Below, in pieces: positions 52,469 through 61,561 of a stretch of 64,000 bases of DNA. The notes under the pieces are model-generated. The model saw nothing but the letters and a program-made list of their open reading frames with translations. It did no database searches and was not told the DNA's origin. Both the position numbers and the translations under genes were made by a program. The stretch is from Armatimonadota bacterium (lineage in GTDB: Bacteria; Armatimonadota; HRBIN16): assembly GCA_026003195.1 (NCBI GenBank), contig BPGU01000001.1:186001-250000 (forward strand), read 5' to 3'. How positions within the stretch are numbered: position 1 is the stretch's first letter; every line of letters starts with the position of its first letter.

Positions 52469-54046
52469 ATGTTCCGTTGGACACCCGTATGTACCATGGC
52501 TATCCTGTTTGTCCTGTTGCCCCTGTCTGCGTCATGGTCACAGAGCCTCCAGGCAGGTGCAGCTCGCGTGAAGATAACCCCGGAAAAGCTGCCTTACCTG
52601 GCAGGCTACAGCGCCAACCGTCGTGCGGAGGAGATACATGATGACGTGTATGCCAGCGCGGTGGTCATTCAGGCGGGTGAGACGAAAATGGCTATCGTCT
52701 CCTGCGACTTGCTTGGTCTGCTGTATCCGGCGGTGCAGGAGATACGCAGCAAAGTGACCTCCGTACCATCAGCGAACATCATCATTGCAGCCACCCATAC
52801 GCACAGCGGCCCCGACAGCATTGGTCTGTGGGGACAGCCAGAGCAGGGAGTGTCGGGCGTGGATAAAGAGTGGTACGCCCAGATGAAGCAGAGGGTGGTG
52901 GACGCGATTGAGGAGGCGGCGAAGAAGCTACAGCCAGCGGTACTGCGTGTCGCCAGCGCAGAGGGCGTGAAGGGCGTCTCTCGCAACGTGCGCGTGGCGG
53001 AGATACTGGATACGTCTATCGCGGTGCTGCAACTGCGCAGTGCGAGCGACAATAAGACCATCGCCACGGTGGTGAACTATGCGGTGCATCCCGAGCTGAT
53101 GAATACCCGCTCTCTGACCTCCGACATCGTGCACTATATGCGCCAGACGATTGAGGGTGCAGAGGGTGGTATTGCCCTCTTCCTGAATGGCGCACTGGGC
53201 GGCATGGTCACCGTGGACTCGCCCGGCAACGACTGGAAAGAGTGCGAACGAGTAGGCAATGCGCTGGGGCAGGCAGCTCTGGACGCGCTGAAGAACGCTA
53301 CCGAGCTGAAAGAGGCGCCTCTTGCCGTGCAGCGTGCCGAAATCACTATTCCGGTGGACAACGAGCAGTTCAAGATGGCGGCGAAAGCCGGACTGTTCCC
53401 CGAACCGGTTCTGCAGACCGACGAGGTTGTCACCGAGGTGATGCACGTCACCCTGGGACCGGCGGAGATGGTCACTCTACCCGGCGAGGCGTTGCCCAAT
53501 ATCGGCTTCCAGATCAAGCGGCACATGAAGGGCAACCCCAAGCTGGTGATCGGTCTGGCAAATGACGAGCTGGGCTACATCCTCTCTGAGGCGGACTACG
53601 GACTTTCGTTGTATCGCTATGAAACCAGCATGAGCGTTGGCGAGAAAGCGGGACGATTAACCGCCGACGCGCTGATCGCGATGGCGAAGCAGTCACCTCC
53701 TGCGGTAGCAGGTACTGGCGCCAAATCGCCGGTAGCCGCTTTCTTTGACAACCTGCCTTCTCGCTTCCGCCCCGAGCGGGCATACGGAGTCAAGGTGCTG
53801 TACCGCATCACGATTACCGGAGAGGGCGGTGGTGTGTGGGAGATTGAGATCGCCAACAACAAGTGCAACATCCGCCGCGGTGTATCCGGTGCACAGGCGG
53901 ATGTGACCATTACCACCAATGCGCAGACGTTCCTCGCGCTGGTGGAGGGCAGGATGGGACCGGAGCAGGCGTACATGAGCGGGCAGCTGGTGGTGGACGG
54001 TGACCTGTTCCTCGCCCAGCGCATGGCGGACTTCTTCGCGTTCTAA
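52469..54046 (+). CDS. Neutral/alkaline ceramidase-like protein fused to a C-terminal SCP2-like domain
   Basis: A 525-residue secreted protein. After a signal peptide, the ceramidase N-terminal domain shows QAGAARVKITPEKLPYLAGY, DDVYASAVVIQAGETKMAIVSCDLLGL, the AATHTHSGPDS motif (zinc ligands) and VVNYAVHPELM. From about residue 405 an SCP2 sterol-carrier-like domain follows (FFDNLPSRFRPERAYG, TITTNAQTFLALVEGRMGPEQAYMSGQLVVDGD). Ceramidases hydrolyse ceramide; the fused lipid-carrier domain would help present lipid. The gene is alone. The enzyme specificity is not established. Confidence 0.82.
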   Translation: MFRWTPVCTMAILFVLLPLSASWSQSLQAGAARVKITPEKLPYLAGYSANRRAEEIHDDVYASAVVIQAGETKMAIVSCDLLGLLYPAVQEIRSKVTSVPSANIIIAATHTHSGPDSIGLWGQPEQGVSGVDKEWYAQMKQRVVDAIEEAAKKLQPAVLRVASAEGVKGVSRNVRVAEILDTSIAVLQLRSASDNKTIATVVNYAVHPELMNTRSLTSDIVHYMRQTIEGAEGGIALFLNGALGGMVTVDSPGNDWKECERVGNALGQAALDALKNATELKEAPLAVQRAEITIPVDNEQFKMAAKAGLFPEPVLQTDEVVTEVMHVTLGPAEMVTLPGEALPNIGFQIKRHMKGNPKLVIGLANDELGYILSEADYGLSLYRYETSMSVGEKAGRLTADALIAMAKQSPPAVAGTGAKSPVAAFFDNLPSRFRPERAYGVKVLYRITITGEGGGVWEIEIANNKCNIRRGVSGAQADVTITTNAQTFLALVEGRMGPEQAYMSGQLVVDGDLFLAQRMADFFAF

Positions 54047-54211
54047 GCAAAAAGGGGCAGGACGGCGGCGCCCGACGTTCTCCACCGGCTCTTCCGCCTT
54101 CCTGCCCACCGCATCGGCTGCGTGGCGCGTAGCCACTTCTATCTTAGGATATTCGACAACGCCCGATAGCTGTGCAAAGTACGGTATTTTGGCGTCGGAG
54201 GAGGACGAAAA

Positions 54212-55108
54212 TTGCCCCGAGCGGTAGTGGTTCATAACGTGGTCAAAATGCACGCCCAGCCCGACGGTGAGAGCGAGCAGGTCTCTCAGACGATACTGGG
54301 ACATACCCTGTTGCTGCCAAGCGCGCCCGATGCCGGGCAAGACTGGGTGAGCGTACAGACGGACGACGGTTACACGGGGTGGGTACGGGCGAAGCAGATA
54401 CGCCTGCTCGCTGAAGGGGAGGAGTATCCTGTACCCGGGCAGGTTTACCGCGTCAACGCGCTATGGGCTTTTGTCCGCGAGAGACCCGACGCCAATGCTC
54501 CCCACCTGACCATTGCTCCCATGGGAGCCTGGCTGGAGGGGAACGAGTGGTATGAGGATTGGCTGCAGGTTGTTCTGCCGGACGGACGTACGGGCTGGGT
54601 GGGGGCGCAGGATATGACCCCGCAGTGGGTCATGGTCACCCGCGCTGGCTCGTTGCGTGTCGAGGGAATGGTTCTTCTGCAGGGAAAAACTGCAGAGCCT
54701 TACCGCGTGCCCCGCATAGGCTGGCAAAACGCTCTGGTATACACCGCCAAAAGGCTGCTGGGCGTTCCCTACCTGTGGGGAGGCAGTTCGCCTTTTGGAC
54801 TGGACTGCTCGGGCTTTGTGCAGCTGGTGTATCGGATGTGTGGGGTGGTGATACCACGAGATGCCGACCTGCAGGCGGATTTTGCCCGAACCACCGAGGT
54901 GGAGCTGGCGCAAGCGCAACCGGGCGACCTCATCTTTTTCGCAGGGGGCAACGACCCTCACCGGCGCACCGTGACACACGTGGGGATGGTTGTGGACCCG
55001 GAGCACTTTATCCACTCTGCGGGCGGTGTGGGCGTCCACATCACTCGTCTGGACGAGCCCTATTACCGCTCCATCCTGTGGGGGATGCGGAGAGTGCTGG
55101 ACCCTTAG
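54212..55108 (+). CDS. NlpC/P60-family cell-wall hydrolase with SH3 domains
   Basis: A 298-residue protein. Two SH3-like domains (residues 1-70 and 75-150, with GYTGWVRAKQIRL and GRTGWVGAQDM) precede the NlpC/P60 catalytic domain: Cys199 in GLDCSGFV, His256 in THVGMVV, and a third residue near HFIHSAG. It cleaves peptide links in peptidoglycan. The start is TTG at 54212 with GGAGGAGG upstream. No signal peptide is seen, so export may need a different start or pathway, or the protein works on imported peptides. Confidence 0.86.
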   Translation: MPRAVVVHNVVKMHAQPDGESEQVSQTILGHTLLLPSAPDAGQDWVSVQTDDGYTGWVRAKQIRLLAEGEEYPVPGQVYRVNALWAFVRERPDANAPHLTIAPMGAWLEGNEWYEDWLQVVLPDGRTGWVGAQDMTPQWVMVTRAGSLRVEGMVLLQGKTAEPYRVPRIGWQNALVYTAKRLLGVPYLWGGSSPFGLDCSGFVQLVYRMCGVVIPRDADLQADFARTTEVELAQAQPGDLIFFAGGNDPHRRTVTHVGMVVDPEHFIHSAGGVGVHITRLDEPYYRSILWGMRRVLDP

Positions 55109-55948
55109 CTAACGCACCCCTGTCATGCGGTCCAGTTGACGCGCCCAGGGAGTGTTCTCTATCCACTGGCTGAGCGAGACACGCTCCGCCACAAGGTGCA
55201 GCATTGCCAGCAAGAAAAGCACTATCGCCTGCGCCCACAGGGGCAAACCTGCTGCCAGTGATACACCCAGCACCCCGCCCAGCAGGTTGGAACCCACATC
55301 GCCCATCATCGCCTCGCCCGCCGCGTCGCGCCGGCGGAGCAAAAGCGCCGCCGCCATCAGGAAGCCCAGCAATGCCGCCGTCAACGCCTGTTCGGTGCGC
55401 AACAGGTAAATCACCACCACCACCGACAACACCAGAAACACGGAAACCGCCCTGCCGGGGCGCATGTCCAGCAGATTCATCGCGTTGGCCATCAGCGCGA
55501 TGAGCAAACCTCCCACCAGCACCGCCCAGCCGGTCTGCAACAGAGAGGCGGTGACCAACGCCAGAGCGAGCCCTCCTGCCGCCTTCAGCAGCCCTGTGGT
55601 CACCTTGCCCTGTCGGAGAGCACGCAGATGTCCTCGTAATCCTTTGAACTCCGTGCTGCCCTGCAGGTCGTCTACCAGCCCCAGCAGTCCGAAGCCAAAC
55701 GCCGAGAGCCAGAACGCCGTCGGCAACGGGCGTGTTTCAGTGTCTGCCGTCCATGCCAGCTCCGCGTACAGCACACTGCAAAACGCCCACCAGATAACCC
55801 CGTAGCTGCAGGGCACGACCTTCCCACGATAGTTCACCTTCAGCCAGTTCCAGCGACGACAGAGTCTGGGGAAGGTGGCAATACCGCCTAGCAGCACCAC
55901 GAAGGGCGCCGCCACAAAGAGGATGACCGCTACCAGTCTTCCGTCCAT
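55109..55948 (-). CDS. Glycosyltransferase family 4 (MraY/WecA-like) membrane protein
   Basis: About 279 residues with nine to ten hydrophobic helices. Motifs: FGLLGLVDDLQG (metal-binding DD motif near residue 95), the NAMNLLDMRPGRA region (N-x-x-N-x-x-D-like) and GDVGSNLLGGVLG, all typical of the polyprenyl-phosphate N-acetylhexosamine-1-phosphate transferases. The product is an undecaprenyl-linked sugar. Start MDGRL (55948) is chosen; a GTG at 55966 is also in frame. It overlaps the GT2 gene by 19 nt, and forms the end of the steA-steB-GT2-GT4 cluster. Confidence 0.82.
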   Translation of the reverse strand: MDGRLVAVILFVAAPFVVLLGGIATFPRLCRRWNWLKVNYRGKVVPCSYGVIWWAFCSVLYAELAWTADTETRPLPTAFWLSAFGFGLLGLVDDLQGSTEFKGLRGHLRALRQGKVTTGLLKAAGGLALALVTASLLQTGWAVLVGGLLIALMANAMNLLDMRPGRAVSVFLVLSVVVVIYLLRTEQALTAALLGFLMAAALLLRRRDAAGEAMMGDVGSNLLGGVLGVSLAAGLPLWAQAIVLFLLAMLHLVAERVSLSQWIENTPWARQLDRMTGVR

Positions 55949-56631
55949 AGCTGCACACGCCTCCATCCCATGCTGGCAAGCAACACCTGCCAGCCCTGTC
56001 TCGCCCGGTGCAGGAAACCTTGCCAGCTTCTGCCCGTGTAGCGATGCGTCATGCGCACCTCCACTTCCTGCACACGCGCGCCCCGGTGCATCAGGTCAAT
56101 GGTCAATCCCACCTCTACTCCGAAGCCTTCTGCCAGTGCGTCCAGCTGCTGGATCACTTTCCAGCGAATGGCTCGCTGACCGCTCAGGGGGGCGCGAAAC
56201 CGTCTGCCTGTTCGGCGTCGCAATACCCATCGCGCGAACTTTGCCACCAGCCCGAAACCGCCATGCCGACCCGCGGGTGGGAGCACACCGACAGCCATGT
56301 CCGCGTCACCGTCCAGCACGGTTTGCAACAGGTGCACTGCTTCGCCGGCGCTGGAACCCACGTCGGCATCTATCAGTAACACCACGTCCTCGTCGGAAGG
56401 TTTCTGCGACCGCACACCTTGCAAGCCCTTTGCCAGCGCACGTGCCTTATCCCCACGTCCCTCTCGCACCAACACCGTCGCACCAGCCTCCCGAGCGCAT
56501 TCAGCGGTGTCGTCACTGCAGGCATCGGCAACAACCAGCACCTCCGCAGGCAACCTCATCAGCGCCCGCACCGTCTCTGCCACCGTTGGCGATTCGTTGT
56601 GTGCCGGAACTATGGCGAAGATACGCCTCAT
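55930..56631 (-). CDS. Family 2 glycosyltransferase
   Basis: A 233-residue GT2. IVPAHNESPTVAETV at the N-terminus is the nucleotide-sugar site, VVADACSDDTAE follows, and VVLLIDADVG is the DxD metal site. No TM segments are seen, except a short hydrophobic tail. It overlaps the steB-like gene by 4 nt and the GT4 gene by 19 nt, so all four genes are co-translated. It likely adds a sugar to a lipid-linked intermediate for the envelope. Confidence 0.85.
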   Translation of the reverse strand: MRRIFAIVPAHNESPTVAETVRALMRLPAEVLVVADACSDDTAECAREAGATVLVREGRGDKARALAKGLQGVRSQKPSDEDVVLLIDADVGSSAGEAVHLLQTVLDGDADMAVGVLPPAGRHGGFGLVAKFARWVLRRRTGRRFRAPLSGQRAIRWKVIQQLDALAEGFGVEVGLTIDLMHRGARVQEVEVRMTHRYTGRSWQGFLHRARQGWQVLLASMGWRRVQLWTEDW

Positions 56632-57494
56632 CTACCCTCCACAATGGAGGCGGGAAGGACCCTGTCTGCGCTCTCTTTTACCCCGTACGCCTCCGTCTGC
56701 GCTCCAAACAAGAACGGCAGCACCATCTGTCCCAGCGCGATGTCGATGCAGTCCACACTGGCGATATCGGTTTCCCGATACACCGCCACATGCGAAGTCA
56801 CGCAGTCGCTTCTTTCCGCAGCGACCACTTCGATGCCTGTATCCTGCCATTGCCGGATGAGGGGGCGGTCCACCTCTGCCGCACGTGGGCTGTCCGGGGT
56901 AGAGCTCCCTCCCACTATCACCACATAGCGACAGGGTAGTGTGTATTCCCCCGAGGTGCGTAATAGCCCCTCTTGACGCAGTATCTCTACCGTCTGGTCG
57001 TAACCGTACAGCGCGACACCGTTCGCCAGCGCTTTGACGACGGCGGTGAAATCATCGGGCAGATAAGGTTTCAGTCCGCGCAGGCTGCGGATGATACGCT
57101 CTTTCTCCTCGTCGTTCAGTTCCAGCCAGCGGTTCGTGACCACTGTGACCGAGACGATTTCCGCCCCCGCGCCTCGCAATGCTTTCAGGGTATCTGCCAG
57201 CGCGCGATCGTCGTCGCCTGTTTGCACCACTGCTACTCGACGCCCCTTCAGTCGCTGTTTGACCAGATGCGGGGTTAACTCTTTCAGTGCCTGATCCATG
57301 CGATCGAAATCACGACGGTTGCGGTCGCTCTCCGCGGAAATCCGTGCGAGGTCTTCCTGAATGCGTCGAATCAACCGCTGTTGTGTCTCCGTCGGTGCGG
57401 TATTGAGAAATAGCCCCCCGATGAGCATCCCGACGGACAGTGCGAGGAACACCGCCGCCAGGCTGACCAGGTGGTAACGCAGGTCTGCAAACAT
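56628..57494 (-). CDS. steB: SteB/MctB-type protein (copper transporter MctB family)
   Basis: A 288-residue protein with an N-terminal membrane helix (LVSLAAVFLALSVGMLIGG) and an adjoining coiled coil (ETQQRLIRRIQEDLARISAESDRNRRDFDRMDQ). It belongs to the family named for mycobacterial MctB, but next to steA it is the SteB partner. In actinobacteria SteA and SteB interact and promote septal cell-wall hydrolysis at division. It follows steA by 12 nt. The copper role is not supported here by any metal motif. Confidence 0.8.
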   Translation of the reverse strand: MFADLRYHLVSLAAVFLALSVGMLIGGLFLNTAPTETQQRLIRRIQEDLARISAESDRNRRDFDRMDQALKELTPHLVKQRLKGRRVAVVQTGDDDRALADTLKALRGAGAEIVSVTVVTNRWLELNDEEKERIIRSLRGLKPYLPDDFTAVVKALANGVALYGYDQTVEILRQEGLLRTSGEYTLPCRYVVIVGGSSTPDSPRAAEVDRPLIRQWQDTGIEVVAAERSDCVTSHVAVYRETDIASVDCIDIALGQMVLPFLFGAQTEAYGVKESADRVLPASIVEGR

Positions 57495-57506
57495 CCCATC
57501 TTCCCC

Positions 57507-58676
57507 CTAAAAACGCAAGCGCAAGCGCAGCCATACCATGAACAGGCGAACGAGGTCACGCCCTACCGGCGACAGAAGGAACGCCACCACCACCGGCATC
57601 AGAGCCGCCACAAACAGCCATCCGAACTCGCGCCAGGCGAACCGCCGGGGATAGAGCCTGCTCACCCCCTTGGCATCCACCAGTTTGTCGCCCACACGCA
57701 GGCGTGTCAAAAAGGTGCTGGACATCCCTCTGCGCCCTTTTTCCAGAAACTCCAGCAGGCTGAAATGTGTGCCGACCGCAACGATGATCTCTGCTCCCTT
57801 CTCATATGCCAGTAACATGGCGATATCTTCACTGGTGCCCGGAGTTCGCCACACTTGATGAGGCAGCCCCAGTCGCTGTACTCGTTCCAGACCGGGCGAG
57901 ACGCGCTCTGTGCTGGTATACTGATGCACCACCAGCTCCGCACCGCACCGCAACGCCCGGTCGCTGACGCTATCCATATCGCCCACGATGATATCGGGCT
58001 GGAAGCCCATCTCCAGCAGCGCGTCTGCTCCTCCATCCACTCCGATGAGCACCGGGCGCATCTCGCGCAGATAGTTGCGAATGGCAATCAGGTCCTGTTT
58101 GAACCGCTCACCGCGCACGACCACCACCGCATGGCGTCCTGCTATGGGTGTGGTGATTTCAGGCACCTCCAGGACATCCAACAGGGCATCGCTCTCCTCC
58201 TGCAGATATTCCAGTGTGTTCTGTGCGAAAGCGCGCAGTTCGCTCTTCAACCGTTGCTGGGCGAGAAGGAGCAGTTGCTGGGTGCGCTCTTCATCCAGGC
58301 ACTGCAGCGGGAAGCAAGTGTCCGGCAGGTGGCTCAGGTACAGGGTGTTTTCGGAGAGAGTAGCCATCGCCCCCTCCTGCACGACCTCCGCCAGACGGGT
58401 ATCGTGGCATTCGTAGAGGGGTATTCCCGCACGCAAGAGGATGCTCGGTCCCGAGTTGGGATACCGTCCCGTGATAAACGGGGAGAGATTCACGACTGCC
58501 GCTACCTGCCGCGCCGCCAGTGCCTCCGCCGCCACACCGTCGAGGTCGGGGTGGTCGATAATAGCGATGTCGCCTGCGTGCAGCCGCTGCACCAGCCGCT
58601 TGGTTCGCCGGTCAAAGCGAGCTGCACCCTGAATGCCCGGGGTAGAGCGTGGTATGTGGGCAGTAGTGCGTGACAC
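57507..58676 (-). CDS. steA: SteA-like putative cytokinetic ring protein
   Basis: A 389-residue protein related to SteA, a thiamine-pyrophosphokinase-fold protein that localises to the division site. The VDGGADALLEMGFQPDIIVGDMDSVSD segment carries the GDMDS motif. There is a C-terminal transmembrane helix (FVAALMPVVVAFLLS) and a basic tail. It precedes steB, GT2 and GT4 on the minus strand; the order is conserved in actinobacteria. Confidence 0.88.
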   Translation of the reverse strand: MSRTTAHIPRSTPGIQGAARFDRRTKRLVQRLHAGDIAIIDHPDLDGVAAEALAARQVAAVVNLSPFITGRYPNSGPSILLRAGIPLYECHDTRLAEVVQEGAMATLSENTLYLSHLPDTCFPLQCLDEERTQQLLLLAQQRLKSELRAFAQNTLEYLQEESDALLDVLEVPEITTPIAGRHAVVVVRGERFKQDLIAIRNYLREMRPVLIGVDGGADALLEMGFQPDIIVGDMDSVSDRALRCGAELVVHQYTSTERVSPGLERVQRLGLPHQVWRTPGTSEDIAMLLAYEKGAEIIVAVGTHFSLLEFLEKGRRGMSSTFLTRLRVGDKLVDAKGVSRLYPRRFAWREFGWLFVAALMPVVVAFLLSPVGRDLVRLFMVWLRLRLRF

Positions 58677-58802
58677 ACTACATTAGTAACCGAAACAGGG
58701 GAAAAAGTCAAGGTGAGTGCTTTTCCGGAAATGCTTGCTTGGCGGCGTTCAGACGTCGAGGTAATATCTCCTTGCTAGTCTCGGAGGAAGATGGCAGGTG
58801 AG

Positions 58803-59103
58803 ATGCGTCATCCCTTTCTGCCTGTGGCGATACTCTTCTTGCTTTGCACATGCTTGCTGTCACCTGCTGCCCCACGCGCAAGGAGCCTCCGCACGCCACT
58901 TTCCGGTTGATGCATGAGGCGGCCTGCGCATTGTTCTGGGCAAGCTGTTGCCGGAAGAGTGGAGCCTGCTGTTTGCTGGCGAAGAGGTTCTCCTGCTTTC
59001 TCGCACGGTGTCTATTGGCGTCCTTGGCGAGTACGAACCGCTCAGCAGGATTCCGGCTGGGGCAGACGGAATCGGCAAGGAGAGATTGCGAACGAGGTGT
59101 TTC
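58803..59103 (+). pseudogene. Possible decayed secreted protein upstream of pyrK
   Basis: ATG 58803 (CAGGTGAG upstream) begins a signal-peptide-like 35-residue stretch (FLPVAILFLLCTCLLSPAA) that stops at 58910. Directly after, in another frame from 58918, a plausible protein segment (GLRIVLGKLLPEEWSLLFAGEEVLLLS) runs in frame into pyrK. It looks like a small secreted protein with a frameshift. It could also be chance. Confidence 0.3.
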
Positions 59104-59919
59104 ATGCGTTGCGCTGAGTATTGCGAGGTGGTTGCGAACCGACCGGTGGCGACCAACCAGCTGGAAATAGAAATCCATTGCCCAACCGTTGCACTGCACG
59201 CGCAACCCGGGCAGTTTGTGCAGATGCGTGTGCAAAGCGGTTACGAGCCGCTGTTCAGCCGACCGTTCAGCGTGTTCCGCAGGTTCCCCGAGCGGGGAAA
59301 CTTCTCGGTGGTCTATCTGGCGCGAGGTACCTTTACCCGAATGCTTGCCGCCAAGAAGCCGGGCGAAACCGTGTTCGTCGTTGGACCGCTGGGCAACCGC
59401 TTCTCCCTGCGGCAACCTGCGAACGAAATACTCCATGTGCTGGTGGCAGGTGGTGTGGGCGCGCCGCCGCTGTATCTGCTGGCGGAGGAGATGGTGCAAC
59501 AGGGCATTCCTCGCCACAGGATTGTGGTCGTCAACGGAGCGCGTCGGCAGGACCTGCTGGTGTGTCAGGAGCATTTTGCCGAGTTAGGCGTCCATCTGTG
59601 GGCGGTCACGGAAGACGGCAGCCTGGGCGAGCGGGGTAAAGTGACCGATGTGCTCAAGAGCCTGCACCGGCGCGGTGAACTCCCTCATGACCATTGCCAG
59701 ATATACGCCTGCGGACCGACCGCGATGTTGGAGGCGGTGGCACAGTTTGCCCACAAGCACCACCTGCGCTGTCAGGTGTCGATGGAGACGCTGATGCCGT
59801 GTGGGCTGGGGGTATGTTTGGGCTGCGCGGTCAAGGTGCGTACCCCGCAAGGTACAGACTACAAGCGGGCGTGTGTGGACGGTCCCATCTTCGATGCGAC
59901 GGAGGTGGTATGGAAATGA
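59104..59919 (+). CDS. pyrK: Dihydroorotate dehydrogenase electron-transfer subunit
   Basis: A 271-residue FAD/2Fe-2S protein. FAD-binding: FSRPFSVFRR. The NAD-binding domain: LVAGGVGAPPLYLLAEEM. The C-terminal iron-sulfur cluster: C-x4-C-x2-C-x13-C type in MPCGLGVCLGCAVK...RACVDGP. It transfers electrons from PyrD to NAD. ATG 59104 with GAGGTG upstream is preferred; the frame is open upstream. It overlaps pyrD by 4 or 10 nt. Confidence 0.92.
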   Translation: MRCAEYCEVVANRPVATNQLEIEIHCPTVALHAQPGQFVQMRVQSGYEPLFSRPFSVFRRFPERGNFSVVYLARGTFTRMLAAKKPGETVFVVGPLGNRFSLRQPANEILHVLVAGGVGAPPLYLLAEEMVQQGIPRHRIVVVNGARRQDLLVCQEHFAELGVHLWAVTEDGSLGERGKVTDVLKSLHRRGELPHDHCQIYACGPTAMLEAVAQFAHKHHLRCQVSMETLMPCGLGVCLGCAVKVRTPQGTDYKRACVDGPIFDATEVVWK

Positions 59920-60854
59920 GCGCGGTAAAGATGGCGGTACAGCTGGGACCGCTGCGCCTGCAGAACCCCGTGCTGGTGGCGTCGGGCACGTTCGGCTACG
60001 GCAGCGAATACGCCGACCTGGTAGACCTGAACCGCTTGGGCGGTATTATGGTGAAAGGCACTACCCTGCATCCTCGCGCAGGCAACCCCATGCCCCGCAT
60101 GGTGGAGACGGCAGCAGGCTGTCTGAACTCCATCGGCTTGCAGAACGTGGGGGTGGAGGCGTTCGTTCACGAAAAGCTGCCCTTCTTGCGCCAGTATCGT
60201 TGCGCGGTCATCGTGAACATTGCAGGCGACTCTTACGAGGAGTTCGAGCAGCTGGCGGAGCGACTGGACGGGGTAGAGGGCGTACACGCGCTGGAGATGA
60301 ATATCTCCTGTCCCAATCAGGAGAAGGGGGGCATCCACTTCGGCGTAGACCCCGAAGCCACGCGCGAGGTGGTGAGCAGGGTGCGCCAGCGCACACGCCT
60401 GCCGTTGATGGTGAAGCTCTCTCCCAACGTGACGGATATTACCGTGACCGCACGGGCGGCGGTGGACGGCGGCGCGGACATCCTGAGCCTGGTCAACACC
60501 TTCGTGGGTACGGCGATTGACGCCAAAACGCGCCGTTTCAAGCTGGCGAACATCACGGGCGGTCTGTCGGGACCGGCGATTAAGCCCCTTGCGCTGTACA
60601 TGGTCTGGAAAGTGGCGCAGGCGGTGAAAGTGCCCATCGTCGGCATGGGTGGCATCATGAACGCCACCGATGCAGTGGAGTTCCTGCTGGCGGGAGCGTC
60701 GGCGGTGGCAATAGGCACGGCGAACTATGTGAACCCGCGCGTGAGCATCGAAGTGCTGGAGGGGATCGAGCAGTACTTGCTGGAGCAGGGTGAGAAGGAT
60801 GTGGAAGACATCGTCGGCACGGTGAAGCGATGCAAGCCCGAGAGCGAGTTCTGA
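59910..60854 (+). CDS. pyrD: Dihydroorotate dehydrogenase B, catalytic subunit
   Basis: About 314 residues. N-terminal LQNPVLVASGTFGYG, then NISCPNQEKGGIHFG (catalytic-site Cys loop), MVKLSPNVTDI and GMGGIMNATDAVEFLLAGA. It is the NAD-linked class 1B enzyme because pyrK is adjacent; it oxidises dihydroorotate to orotate with FMN. ATG 59910 has GGAGGT 5 nt upstream; ATG 59916 overlaps the pyrK stop (ATGA) and is an alternative. It overlaps pyrF by 25 nt. Confidence 0.95.
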   Translation: MEMSAVKMAVQLGPLRLQNPVLVASGTFGYGSEYADLVDLNRLGGIMVKGTTLHPRAGNPMPRMVETAAGCLNSIGLQNVGVEAFVHEKLPFLRQYRCAVIVNIAGDSYEEFEQLAERLDGVEGVHALEMNISCPNQEKGGIHFGVDPEATREVVSRVRQRTRLPLMVKLSPNVTDITVTARAAVDGGADILSLVNTFVGTAIDAKTRRFKLANITGGLSGPAIKPLALYMVWKVAQAVKVPIVGMGGIMNATDAVEFLLAGASAVAIGTANYVNPRVSIEVLEGIEQYLLEQGEKDVEDIVGTVKRCKPESEF

Positions 60855-61546
60855 TTGCCCTGGACACTTCCGACGCCGAGCAGGCGGTACAGTGGGTGAG
60901 GGTGCTCTCGCCGTATGTGGGCGGATTCAAGGTGGGGCTGGAGCTGGTACACGCCGCAGGCTTCGGTATCTTTGACCAGCTGCGTGAGGCAGGAGCCAGC
61001 CGACTGTTCTACGATGCCAAGCTGCACGACATCCCGAACACGGTCGGGCGGGCGGTGCGTGCCATCGCGCGGATGGGTGTATGGATGGTGAACGTGCACG
61101 CTTCGGGAGGGCGCGCCATGATGGAAGCGGCGGTGGAAGCGGCGCACTCCGCGCCTCAGCCGCCTTTGCTGATTGCGGTCACCGTATTGACCAGCCTTTC
61201 CTCGCAGGAGCTGCGCGAGCAGGTAGGTACGCGGCGTGGGGCGGCGAATCAGGTGGTGCATCTGGCGTTGCTGGCAAAGCAATCGGGTATGGATGGCGTG
61301 GTAGCGTCGGCACAGGAGGCAAGGGCGCTGCGCCAGAGGCTCGGGGGAGAGTTTCTGATTGTCACCCCGGGCATACGATTGACTGGAGACAGTGCAGGCG
61401 ACCAGAGGCGCATCACCACCCCCTCTCAAGCGGTTCGCGCGGGGGCGGATTATCTGGTGATCGGGCGTTCGGTGACGGCGGACGCCGACCCCGTGCGAAA
61501 GGTGCTTCAGGTGGTGGACGAGATAGAAGCCCGGCAAGGTAGTTAG
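60830..61546 (+). CDS. pyrF: Orotidine-5'-phosphate decarboxylase
   Basis: A 238-residue enzyme that makes UMP from OMP. Active-site motif FYDAKLHDIPNTV (D-x-K-x-x-D), then VTVLTSLSSQEL and TPGIRLTGDSAGDQRR, and a phosphate-gripping VIGRSVTADADP near the C-terminus. The start overlaps the pyrD end by 25 nt, so the three pyr genes form one translation unit. Confidence 0.96.
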   Translation: MQARERVLIALDTSDAEQAVQWVRVLSPYVGGFKVGLELVHAAGFGIFDQLREAGASRLFYDAKLHDIPNTVGRAVRAIARMGVWMVNVHASGGRAMMEAAVEAAHSAPQPPLLIAVTVLTSLSSQELREQVGTRRGAANQVVHLALLAKQSGMDGVVASAQEARALRQRLGGEFLIVTPGIRLTGDSAGDQRRITTPSQAVRAGADYLVIGRSVTADADPVRKVLQVVDEIEARQGS

Positions 61547-61561
61547 CAAACTGCCGCTTTG

